Source: an uncultured Verrucomicrobia subdivision 3 bacterium (lineage in GTDB: Bacteria; Verrucomicrobiota; Verrucomicrobiia; Limisphaerales; UBA11358). From it: DNA of 38,898 bases. The notes beneath the pieces were generated by a model. It did no database searches. It was given only the letters and a program-made list of their open reading frames with translations, and was not told the DNA's origin. Where the stretch lies: positions 1 through 38,898 of the forward strand of contig CAIRJF010000034.1 of NCBI GenBank assembly GCA_903878805.1, read 5' to 3'. The position numbers and the translations under genes are program-made. Below are positions 31,833 to 38,898 of this stretch, one piece after another. Within the stretch, counting starts at the first letter, position 1; the number at the start of each line of letters is the position of its first letter.

Positions 31833-32855
31833 ATGGCGCCAAAAAAAATCCGCAAAGTGAATGTCGCCGTGGTCGGCCTGGGTTTCATGGGCGTGACGCA
31901 TCTGCGTTCGTATTTGAACAATCCGCAGGCGCGGGTTGTGGCGGTATGCGCGGCGACGCGGCTGCCGCAAAACGGGGTGTTGTGCGGCGTGGCCGGCAAC
32001 ATCAAAAACTCCGGCGACATCCGGCTCGGCGCGCGGGTGAAAGTCTATCGTCAATTCGACGAATTATTGGCCGACCGCGACGTGGAACTGGTGGACATCT
32101 GCACGCCGACGGCACTGCACCCGGCGCAGGTCATCGCGGCGTTGCAAGCAGGCAGGCATGTGCTTTGCGAAAAGCCGCTGGCAGAAAGTGCTGCCGATGC
32201 ACGCAAAGTATTAAAAGTTGCCGCCACGTCCAAAAAATTTCTGATGCCGGCGATGTGCATGCGATTCTGGCCGGGCTGGAGCTTTTTGAAAAAAATTGTG
32301 ACCGAAAAAACTTATGGCGAAGTGCGGTCGGCAAGCTTCCATCGGCTATCCGCCATGCCAGCTTGGGGCAGTGCGGGCGTGCATTCGGGTGGCGCGCTGT
32401 TTGATCTCCACATTCACGACACGGACTTCGTGAATTATTTGTTCGGCCGGCCGCAAGGCGTTTCTTCCACCGGCGTCATTGGCGAGGGCGGCATGATCAA
32501 TCACGTTCTGACGCAATATCATTATCCCGGCGGGCCGGCGGTTTCGGCCGAAGGCAGTTGGCTGCTGGCGTCCGGTTTTAGCATGGGCTTCACGCTGTTT
32601 TGTGACCGTGCCTCCATGAATTTTGATCTCGCACGCGGCGCGGCGGCGTTGCGCGTGGACGAGGTTGGAAAAAAATCACGCACAGTCAAACTGGATAAAG
32701 GCGACGGCTACGACGCGGAAATCCGCTATTTTGTGGATTGCGTGGCGCACGGGCGGAAGCCGAAAATTGTGACGGCGCGCGACGCGTTGACGGCGCTGGA
32801 AATTTGTGAGGCCGAGGAAAAATCCGTGCGCAGAGGACGCGTGGTAAAAATTTAA
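31833..32855 (+). CDS. Gfo/Idh/MocA family oxidoreductase
   Basis: The 340-residue protein has a Rossmann NAD(P)-binding start (VAVVGLGFMGVTHLR), the family's VDICTPTALHP and VLCEKPLAESAADAR (catalytic Lys), and a barrel-sheet C-domain with SGGALFDLHIHD, where a His-Asp pair is usual. Such enzymes oxidise or reduce sugar hydroxyls. The isomerase-like gene is 7 bp upstream. The pair may process an unusual sugar from the glycan, in addition to the main GlcNAc route. Confidence 0.93.
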   Translation: MAPKKIRKVNVAVVGLGFMGVTHLRSYLNNPQARVVAVCAATRLPQNGVLCGVAGNIKNSGDIRLGARVKVYRQFDELLADRDVELVDICTPTALHPAQVIAALQAGRHVLCEKPLAESAADARKVLKVAATSKKFLMPAMCMRFWPGWSFLKKIVTEKTYGEVRSASFHRLSAMPAWGSAGVHSGGALFDLHIHDTDFVNYLFGRPQGVSSTGVIGEGGMINHVLTQYHYPGGPAVSAEGSWLLASGFSMGFTLFCDRASMNFDLARGAAALRVDEVGKKSRTVKLDKGDGYDAEIRYFVDCVAHGRKPKIVTARDALTALEICEAEEKSVRRGRVVKI

Positions 32856-32868
32856 AATTAAAAAAACC

Positions 32869-34170
32869 ATGAATATTCGCTTCAAACTGTTTGTGATGAT
32901 GGCGCTGGAATTTTTCATCTGGGGCGCGTGGCTGCCGCTGATTTTCGGCTACCTGCCCAGCCTCGGGTTTTCGCCGGGCGAGCAGTCGTGGATTCTCAAC
33001 GCCTTTCCGCTCGCTGCCATCGTCGGGATGTTTTTCAGCAATCAGTTTTGCGACCGCAATTTCGCGGCGGAAAAATTTCTCGCATTTAGCCATCTCATCG
33101 GCGGACTGGCGATGCTGGGGCTGGCGTTCACTAAAATCTTCTGGCCGTTTTTTGGTTTGATGCTTGTGCATTGCCTGCTGTATGTGCCGACGATTTCCAT
33201 CGTGAATTCCATCGCGTTCGCGAACATGAAAGATTCGCAGAAGGAATTTGGCCTGGTGCGCATGGGCGGGACAATCGGGTGGATTCTGGCCGCGTGGCCG
33301 TTCACGTTCATCCTGGTAGACTGGGATAAAGTTCACGCCGCGAATGCGCACGGTGCGATTGAATGGCTTGGTGCGGTGCTGGGTTCTGGATTGACGGGAG
33401 AAAAACTGAAGGCGGCGACCGCCTGGACGTTTGCCGTGGCGGGAATCGCCTCACTGGCTCTGGCGGCATTCAGTTTCGTGTTGCCGCATACGCCGCCCAA
33501 AAAATCCGGCGCGGAAAAACTCGCGTGGCTGGAGGCGCTGAAATTGTTGAAGCATCCGTTTGTGCTGGTGTTGTGGCTGGTGACGCTGGTGGATTCGTTT
33601 GTGCATAATTGTTATTTCAACTGGACGGGAAGTTTTCTCGGCACCGACAAGGCAGCGGGCGGCGTTGGTATTCCCGGCAACTGGATCATGCCGGTGATGA
33701 GTGTCGGGCAGATCGCGGAAATTTCTACGATGTTCATTCTCGGTGCGACGCTCAAGCGGCTTGGCTGGCGCGCGACGCTGATTGTTGGCATCCTCGGCCA
33801 TGCGGCGCGTTTCGCGACCTATGCGTTTTTCCCCGGGCATCCGGGACTGATTATTGCGGTGCAAATCCTGCACGGCATCTGCTACGCGTTTTTCTTCGCC
33901 ACGGTTTACATTTTTGTGGACGCGTATTTTCCCAAGGATGCGCGGGCCAGCGCTCAAGGATTGTTCAACGTGATGATTCTCGGCCTCGGCGCGCTGTTGG
34001 CCAATTCAGTCTGCCCGTATCTCGGCCAGAAAGTTTTTACGCACGACGGCGTGACCAACTTCCACGGTTTGTTTTTGGTGCCGATGGTCTGCGGCTTGGT
34101 CGCCGTGGCGGCGCTGGCATTATTTTTTCATCCGCCGAAAACGGCGACGCCAACGGAAACGAGACATTAA
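32869..34170 (+). CDS. MFS transporter (nucleoside:H+ symporter-like)
   Basis: The 433-residue protein has about twelve helices. The first (FVMMALEFFIWGAWLPLIFGYLPSLGFS) and the GLVRMGGTIGWILAAWPF signature are characteristic of the NupG/nucleoside-symporter-like group, which is widespread in Verrucomicrobia and Planctomycetes inside sugar operons. It is the last gene of the operon, 13 bp after the oxidoreductase, and ends 2 bp from the stop of the convergent GH20-like gene. It may import or export the second sugar handled by that oxidoreductase. Confidence 0.87.
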   Translation: MNIRFKLFVMMALEFFIWGAWLPLIFGYLPSLGFSPGEQSWILNAFPLAAIVGMFFSNQFCDRNFAAEKFLAFSHLIGGLAMLGLAFTKIFWPFFGLMLVHCLLYVPTISIVNSIAFANMKDSQKEFGLVRMGGTIGWILAAWPFTFILVDWDKVHAANAHGAIEWLGAVLGSGLTGEKLKAATAWTFAVAGIASLALAAFSFVLPHTPPKKSGAEKLAWLEALKLLKHPFVLVLWLVTLVDSFVHNCYFNWTGSFLGTDKAAGGVGIPGNWIMPVMSVGQIAEISTMFILGATLKRLGWRATLIVGILGHAARFATYAFFPGHPGLIIAVQILHGICYAFFFATVYIFVDAYFPKDARASAQGLFNVMILGLGALLANSVCPYLGQKVFTHDGVTNFHGLFLVPMVCGLVAVAALALFFHPPKTATPTETRH

Positions 34171-34172
34171 AA

Positions 34173-35207
34173 TCATTTTTCCGAGTCGCGCCAGCACGGA
34201 ATAATTTCTCTGATGGGCGGCCAGTTTGGTGAATTGGTGATGCTAGTTTCGTTCCACGTGGTCGCGAGCCAGCCGAGGATTAGTGAGTTGGTCTGCTGCT
34301 GCGAAAAATCGCTAAAAGCCTGCGCCGCTTTCAATGGCAAAAATCCGGCCGGCCAAACTTGAAAACCGTGGGCGGTCAGGAACGGAACCGACGGATAACT
34401 TTTTCGCCACTCGTAATGCCAGTCGCACATCACGATATCGCGCGGAATCAAATCAATCGCGGCGCTCAAGTCATTGCTGGCATTGTCGTATTTTGAATAG
34501 CCTTGGAATTTGGGGCCGATGACGCGGTCGGCCCACATGAGCATCTGCCATTTTTTTTCGCCGACGATGTGTTGGTGCAGCGCGTTGACTTGCGCGGCAA
34601 AAAGTTCGGCGGGATTTTTTGCCTGACAGCGCGGGCACTCGTCAGCGCCGAGCAGATACACTTCATCCATGCCGACGTGAACGGCGTCCGCCTCAAACGC
34701 CTCGGCCATTTCATCAATCAACGAGAAAATTATTTCGTTCAGGCCGGGCGACTGCGGACGCCATTCGAGGCAATAGACATTGGTGTCGGCCAGCGTGCGT
34801 GAGGGGGTCTCGCTGAACTCTGGGTGTGATTTCAGCAGCGGCCCGATGCGTCCGCCGAAAGATTGGTGGCCGAGGCAGTTGAATTCCGGAATGAGGCGGA
34901 TGCCGCACTGGCGAGCGGCGATGGCGAGTTTGTGCGCTGTGGTGCGGGTGATGAAATGGCGGTCGCGCAATTCGGGATGTGCTTGAAATTGAAAACTGTA
35001 GTTGATCTCGAGAACGACGATGTTCACGCCATCGGCAGCCAGCCGCGGCAGGGTGGGGATGAGTTCCTGCGCCGCCGATTCGCGGTCGAGCCAGAGATGC
35101 ACGCCGCGCCAGACCGGCAGCTGGCTTTCCTGAATTGGTTTCGCTGTTTTGCAGCCGCCAAGCAGCGACAGGCAGGCGAGCAGAGCAGGTAAAAAATATT
35201 TTGGCAT
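34173..35207 (-). CDS. GH20-like glycosidase lipoprotein
   Basis: From ATG 35207 the product has 344 residues and starts with a lipoprotein signal (LLACLSLLGGCK). The barrel contains VLEINYSFQF, RLIPEFNCLGHQSF and VHVGMDEVYL (Asp181-Glu182), matching the Asp-Glu pair of GH20. The N-terminal GH20b domain is missing, so the protein is much shorter than the other GH20 at 24940. A Cys pair (ECPRC) follows the catalytic pair. It is probably a membrane-tethered beta-hexosaminidase. It faces away from nagB, with a shared control region between them. Confidence 0.85.
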   Translation of the reverse strand: MPKYFLPALLACLSLLGGCKTAKPIQESQLPVWRGVHLWLDRESAAQELIPTLPRLAADGVNIVVLEINYSFQFQAHPELRDRHFITRTTAHKLAIAARQCGIRLIPEFNCLGHQSFGGRIGPLLKSHPEFSETPSRTLADTNVYCLEWRPQSPGLNEIIFSLIDEMAEAFEADAVHVGMDEVYLLGADECPRCQAKNPAELFAAQVNALHQHIVGEKKWQMLMWADRVIGPKFQGYSKYDNASNDLSAAIDLIPRDIVMCDWHYEWRKSYPSVPFLTAHGFQVWPAGFLPLKAAQAFSDFSQQQTNSLILGWLATTWNETSITNSPNWPPIREIIPCWRDSEK

Positions 35208-35274
35208 TTTTGTTTTTAAAATATTTCGATCGGCAAGTCTGTTGAAAGTCTGGCTGCGTCTTCGACTTTGTAAA

Positions 35275-35297
35275 ACCCCCAATACGGGGGGATTCCG
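35275..35297 (+). promoter_or_regulatory. Shared promoter/operator-like motif, copy E
   Basis: Five C, aatac, six G, then attcc lie 39 bp before nagB and 68 bp from the divergent GH20-like lipoprotein gene. The C-run/AAT/G-run plan equals copy D before the glycan operon, which suggests the two are controlled together. Confidence 0.45.
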
Positions 35298-35335
35298 CGC
35301 GACCGCGCTTGGAGTATGGTTTACGCGTAAAATAC

Positions 35336-36202
35336 ATGGAAGTTATCATCCAACCAAATGCAGAGTCGGCGGCGCGCGTGGTGGCGAACCTGATTGGTGA
35401 GGCTGTGCTGGCCAAGCCAGACTTGGTGCTGGGTTTGGCAACGGGGAAGACGATGGAGACCGTTTATGAGGCATTGGTGCAGATGCATCAGGAAAACGGT
35501 CTGGATTTTTCGCGCTGCCGCACGTTCAACCTAGACGAGTATGTCGGCTTGGCGCCGGACGACCCGTGTTCATATCACTATTTCATGCGGCGGCGTCTTT
35601 TCGATGCGGTGAATATTGATCCGGCCAACACGCATTTGCCGCACGGCCTGGCGGAAAATCTGGAGGCCGAATGTGCGCATTACGAGCGCTTGATTGCGGC
35701 GAACGGCGGCATTGATCTGCAATTGCTCGGCATCGGGCTGAACGGGCATTTGGGTTTTAACGAGCCGCTGTCGGCATTTCGATCCCGGACGCGGGTGGAG
35801 ACGCTGTCGCGTATGACCCGGGCGCAGAATTCTCCGTTGTTCCCCAAAGACAAGCCCATGCCGCGCCGCGCCATCACCATGGGCGTAGGAACAATTTTGG
35901 AGGCGCGCCGCTGTCTGCTGTTGGCGACCGGTTCGGAAAAAGCCGATATTCTGGCCTGTGCCATCGAGGGGCCGCTGATGACGATGGTCACGGCGACGGC
36001 GCTCCAGCTTCATCCCGCCACCACCATTGTCCTTGACGAAGCGGCGGCGGCCAGCCTGCGAAAAAATGAACATTACAAACGCGGGCTGCCATCAAGCCAT
36101 GGCCGGGTTGCCCCGGAAATTTCCCCGGCTGTGAATCATAACGGCACACATGCGCCGGCGGCGGTGAAAGAAAAAAATAATTTGCTGGCCGGCAAATCTT
36201 GA
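35336..36202 (+). CDS. nagB: Glucosamine-6-phosphate deaminase
   Basis: NagB converts glucosamine-6-phosphate to fructose-6-phosphate and ammonia, the entry to glycolysis. From ATG 35336 there are 288 residues: LGLATGKTMETVYEAL near the start, the catalytic NLDEYVGL (Asp67), GIGLNGHLGFNEP with His138 and Glu143, and ATGSEKADI near the C-terminus. The last 40 residues are Pro/Asn-rich and extend past the usual end. It completes the route from the GlcNAc-releasing operon upstream. The start at 35309 adds residues that the family lacks. Confidence 0.96.
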   Translation: MEVIIQPNAESAARVVANLIGEAVLAKPDLVLGLATGKTMETVYEALVQMHQENGLDFSRCRTFNLDEYVGLAPDDPCSYHYFMRRRLFDAVNIDPANTHLPHGLAENLEAECAHYERLIAANGGIDLQLLGIGLNGHLGFNEPLSAFRSRTRVETLSRMTRAQNSPLFPKDKPMPRRAITMGVGTILEARRCLLLATGSEKADILACAIEGPLMTMVTATALQLHPATTIVLDEAAAASLRKNEHYKRGLPSSHGRVAPEISPAVNHNGTHAPAAVKEKNNLLAGKS

Positions 36203-36274
36203 CCGATGTTTCCCGCACAAAAATGTTTGCTGCAACCATTGACTTGCCTGAAGAAAATTAGCTCCTATTAAGGA

Positions 36275-37537
36275 ATGTCCAAGCACCGTTCAAGCGAACC
36301 GACCGCACCGGCGGAGATTCTGAATCCCTGGTCAAAACGTATTTTTAAAAATTCCGGCATCCGGGGCGGGCAAGGCCTCAAAGCCGCCGGTTGGTCGGTT
36401 AAAATCCAGCATCATGGACGCCGGCATACTTTTGTGCTTGGAGCGGCCAACCAGACGGCCGCCGCCGTGGAGGCCAAGGCAATTTTTGAGACCATCGTTG
36501 TCGAGGGCTGGGATGTGGCGTTGAACGGCGAAAAGAACCAGACTGGTTTCCCCAAGACCGACGCGCGTTACTGGCGTGAGCAACTCCTGATCCGCCGCTA
36601 CCGTTTTCCCGCCGCCGGAGAATCGGACAAAACTTTTGCCGCGCGTATCGGCCACACCGGTAACGCCTACTTTTTTCCGCTTTGCACGGATAATCTGGAT
36701 GCCGCCGCCCAAACCGCCGCCTCGATTTATTGCACCATCGTCCGCCAAGGCTGGGAGACGGCCTGCAAACTTTTTCCGCGCGAACTTATCGTGGCCTTCG
36801 AGTGGTCCGCCAACCCGATCATGTGGACTTACACCACCGTGCACACCTTGGCTGGACGTCTCGCCCAGATCAAAATCACCCCGGATGTCGCGCGCAAAGA
36901 TTTGCCAACGGTTTTGATCGTAGAGACTGACCCAGGTTTGCGGCGGGCGCTTGCTTGGTGCATCAATCATCAGTCTGGCTTTTCCGCCGCCGTCTGTGAT
37001 TCGCCTGAAAAATTTGCGGATATGCTCGCCGCCCACAAGCCGAGGCTGGTTCTGCTCAACCGCAGTTTGGCGGAACGGTTGGGGATGGAATTTACTGGTG
37101 GCCTGACCGCGCTGCCGTCCGGCATCCTCGGTCTGGCCTATTCCGTGTCGGTGGACGGCGATCACATGTTTGTTTCCACGCCCGGCGGTGCGGAGGGGTA
37201 TATGCTCAAGCGCGTGAACCCGGCCAACATTCTGGATCCGCTGCTGCAAGCCGGCGTGCTCCCCGGCACGTTGGCGGAAGACTGCCTTGCCTCGGTGAAT
37301 CAATTTTTCAAAGCCCTGCTGCGCTCACGCACGGGCCGGCACACCGATGCGCTGGCTAAACTTTCACCGCGTGAAAACGAAGTGCTGCTGCTTTTGAGCA
37401 AGGGCGGCGTGGACAAGGAAATCGCGCAGGCCATGGGCATCAGCGTCTGGACCGTGCATGGCCACATCAAAAAAATCTTTGAACGGCTGGGCGTGCGCAC
37501 CCGCACCGAGGCCGTGGTGCGCTTTCTGGAAAAATGA
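36275..37537 (+). CDS. LuxR-type regulator with duplicated N-terminal repeat and degenerate receiver
   Basis: The 420-residue protein has three parts. Residues 41-83 and about 122-165 are two copies of one repeat, seen in RRHTFVLGAANQTAAAVEAK... against AYFFPLCTDNLDAAAQTAAS..., each ending TIV-x-x-GW. Residues 211-330 form a receiver-like domain (TVLIVETDPGL, PRLVLLNRSL) whose phosphate-accepting Asp is replaced by Asn262. The C-terminus (about 363-420) is a LuxR/NarL helix-turn-helix (LSPRENEVLLLLSKG...WTVHGHIKKIFERLGV). It therefore should act without phosphorylation, or sense something through its repeats. A C-rich NarL-like motif stands near nearby genes. Confidence 0.88.
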   Translation: MSKHRSSEPTAPAEILNPWSKRIFKNSGIRGGQGLKAAGWSVKIQHHGRRHTFVLGAANQTAAAVEAKAIFETIVVEGWDVALNGEKNQTGFPKTDARYWREQLLIRRYRFPAAGESDKTFAARIGHTGNAYFFPLCTDNLDAAAQTAASIYCTIVRQGWETACKLFPRELIVAFEWSANPIMWTYTTVHTLAGRLAQIKITPDVARKDLPTVLIVETDPGLRRALAWCINHQSGFSAAVCDSPEKFADMLAAHKPRLVLLNRSLAERLGMEFTGGLTALPSGILGLAYSVSVDGDHMFVSTPGGAEGYMLKRVNPANILDPLLQAGVLPGTLAEDCLASVNQFFKALLRSRTGRHTDALAKLSPRENEVLLLLSKGGVDKEIAQAMGISVWTVHGHIKKIFERLGVRTRTEAVVRFLEK

Positions 37538-37551
37538 TTCACTCTGTGTTC

Positions 37552-37576
37552 ACACCCCTAAAACAGGCTATGGCAG
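37552..37576 (+). promoter_or_regulatory. Shared promoter/operator-like motif, copy C
   Basis: acacccctaaa, then acaggctatgg, lies 74 bp before the second pilin-like gene. It shares ccctaaa and ggctat with copy B, which stands before the first pilin-like gene, and the distance to the gene is similar. Confidence 0.5.
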
Positions 37577-37649
37577 AAAATGAAATTGGTGTTACGGTTG
37601 CCTCATTAGAGTTTTGGCTGATGGGCATGAATAAAATAATTACCAACCA

Positions 37650-38534
37650 ATGAACCTAAAACCCAAACAAGGAAACGGAAACACTCGCAGACTGGTGGGA
37701 TTCACTTTGATCGAGCTATTGGTGGTAATTGCCATCATCGCCATCCTCGCGGCGATGCTCCTGCCGGCCTTATCCGCCGCCAAGGCGAAAGCCAAGACCA
37801 CCCAGTGTCTCAACAACACCAAGCAACTGGTTCTGGCCTGGACCATTTATCTCGGAGATTCCAGTGACCGCATTGTCAATAACCACAGCAATGGCAACAG
37901 CGCTTGCGGTGCGAACGCCTGGGTCAAGGGCGGCAGCGTTTTAGGTGTTGGCACTTGGAACGGCAGTGCCCGTCTGGAATCGAGCGCGCAGGCGCAAAAC
38001 TCGGCGTGGGCTTTACAATATGGTTTGCTTTATCCCTACAATAACAGTGTCGGCATTTACCACTGTCCGACCGATCAGTCGCTGGACACCACTTGGAAAG
38101 TTCAGCGCGACCGCAGCTACTCCATCAGTTGCGGGATGAACTAGGCCAATGACAATGGCGACGGGCCGCCGACCACCGGCAGCTTCTCCAAGTTCACCGC
38201 CATCAACAATCCCAGCCCGGTCAACGCCTCGGTTTTCATTGATGTCTCGGCCAACAGCATTGATAACAATGAATTTCCCTGTTACAACGCCGGTGGGGGA
38301 ACTTACCTGTATTGGAAGCTGCCCACGGACCGACATAACAACGGCGGCTTGATCAGTTTTGCGGATGGCCACTCCGAATACTGGAAATGGCGCTCCGGCT
38401 ACATCGCCAGCGGAAATGCCATCAAAGACAACTCCAGTCTCGTGCCGGGTCCCGGCTTTGGTGCGCCCAGCAGTCCGACTGATCAGGATTTGCCCCGTTT
38501 ACAGGCAACCTTTCCGATTATTCAAGGCTTTTAG
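37650..38534 (+). pseudogene. Pilin-like H-X9-DG protein gene with in-frame TAG
   Basis: The frame opens with a prepilin signal ([25 protein letters not shown], with Glu at mature position 5) and [17 protein letters not shown], then stops at a TAG (38142-38144) after 164 codons. The same frame continues without another stop for 130 codons to 38534 and holds the family's end, HNNGGLISFADGHSEYWKW, in which His is nine residues before Asp-Gly. A single TAG from a TGG Trp codon would explain it. The truncated N-terminal half may still be made. A frame change is not needed, and no other lesion is seen. Confidence 0.85.
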
Positions 38535-38622
38535 TGATGTAACTCCAGCAACCCCCATTTGACATTTGATTAACCAATATTCACGCCCACTCTCAACTAA
38601 ACCACAAAACCACAAATCAAAA

Positions 38623-38898
38623 ATGAAAACCAAAATCGAAGCGGGACTTAATTTGTCAGGGAAATTGCTGGCCGGCGCCTTGCTGGTCACGGCCATGTTT
38701 CAACGAGCTCAAGCGCAAACCGTCCAACAAATCGAAACAAATTCGGCTTATGCCTTGAGCAACATTTGGGCGTCGGTGGCGACGACGAGCTCCACGCGCG
38801 GGCTGGCTTACAGTGCGATTTCCAATCAGGTGTTGGTGGCCAACACCGGCGGTTCGATTGCGGTATATGACGGCACCGCGGGCACGAGCATTGGCTCG
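38623..38898 (+). CDS. N-terminal part of an exported protein (partial, runs off the window)
   Basis: The 92 residues seen begin with a signal peptide (LAGALLVTAMFQRAQAQ). After it come TNSAYALSNIWASVATTSSTRGLAYSAISNQVLVANTGG and similar, with a Ser/Thr/Asn-rich, beta-propeller-like style (RGLAYSAISNQVLV is like the repeats of DUF4623 proteins). It lies 88 bases after the pilin-like gene and its motif ends at the window edge. I cannot assign a function. Confidence 0.6.
   Translation, partial: MKTKIEAGLNLSGKLLAGALLVTAMFQRAQAQTVQQIETNSAYALSNIWASVATTSSTRGLAYSAISNQVLVANTGGSIAVYDGTAGTSIGS

Noticed and set aside
37570-37653. 27-codon leader peptide whose stop overlaps the pilin-like start (ATGA)
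   Set aside because: Its start codon lies inside the promoter-like motif, it has no ribosome-binding site and the other pilin-like gene has no such leader, so chance is more likely.
1-38898. CRISPR array or complete insertion sequence
   Set aside because: I saw no series of regularly spaced repeats and no transposase frame. The hairpin at 4-58 is single.

Overview
The window looks like a soil- or sediment-type Verrucomicrobiota chromosome (Pedosphaera/Limisphaera-like). This is inferred from gene content, not from a marker gene: two type IV-pilin-like genes of the H-X9-DG kind, many exported glycan-active enzymes, a LuxR-type regulator with an unusual N-terminus, few clear Shine-Dalgarno sites, and high GC with frequent Cys-Gly-Arg-Ala-rich codon pairs. 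No ribosomal or other phylogenetic marker is present, so the placement is moderate confidence.

Region 1 (1-2358) carries an exported serine esterase, a poorly resolved hypothetical ORF and a NERD-domain protein.

Region 2 (2405-8499) is a compact integrated element of about 6 kb at a tRNA-Leu(CAG) gene, bounded by identical 42-bp direct repeats. It encodes a tyrosine recombinase, a small helix-turn-helix (excisionase-like) protein, an HUH rolling-circle Rep protein, two related zinc-ribbon membrane proteins and an XRE regulator. Unusually, the repeat is the 5' half of the tRNA, so the element supplies the tRNA's first 42 bases and its upstream DNA, and an orphan 5' half is left at the far end.

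Region 3 (8661-11440) has purF and deoC followed by two small membrane proteins. A decayed second copy of the deoC 3' end lies just after them.

Region 4 (11642-20121) contains a GH27 alpha-galactosidase broken by three frameshifts, a class-A-beta-lactamase-like serine hydrolase, an HGSNAT-like membrane acetyltransferase, and a minus-strand operon for cell-wall peptides (Ala-Glu epimerase, PBP4-type DacB and an alpha-oxoamine synthase).

Region 5 (20886-34170) is a tightly packed ten-gene plus-strand operon for amino-sugar glycans: sugar-porter MFS, GH89 alpha-N-acetylglucosaminidase, GH20 beta-hexosaminidase, divergent ROK-like kinase, PIG-L deacetylase, esterase, AmpD-type amidase lipoprotein, TIM-barrel isomerase, Gfo/Idh/MocA oxidoreductase and a second MFS transporter. 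A GH20-like lipoprotein (minus strand) and nagB (plus strand) follow. Together they suggest release of GlcNAc from alpha- and beta-linked glycans, import, phosphorylation, deacetylation (PIG-L, as no nagA is seen) and deamination to fructose-6-phosphate.

Region 6 (36275-38898) has a LuxR-type regulator with a degenerate receiver, a pilin-like gene interrupted by an in-frame TAG, and the start of an exported protein cut by the window edge. A recurring C-rich/TAA/G-rich motif lies upstream of five genes (before the serine hydrolase, both pilin-like genes, the MFS operon and nagB) and may be a shared promoter or operator.
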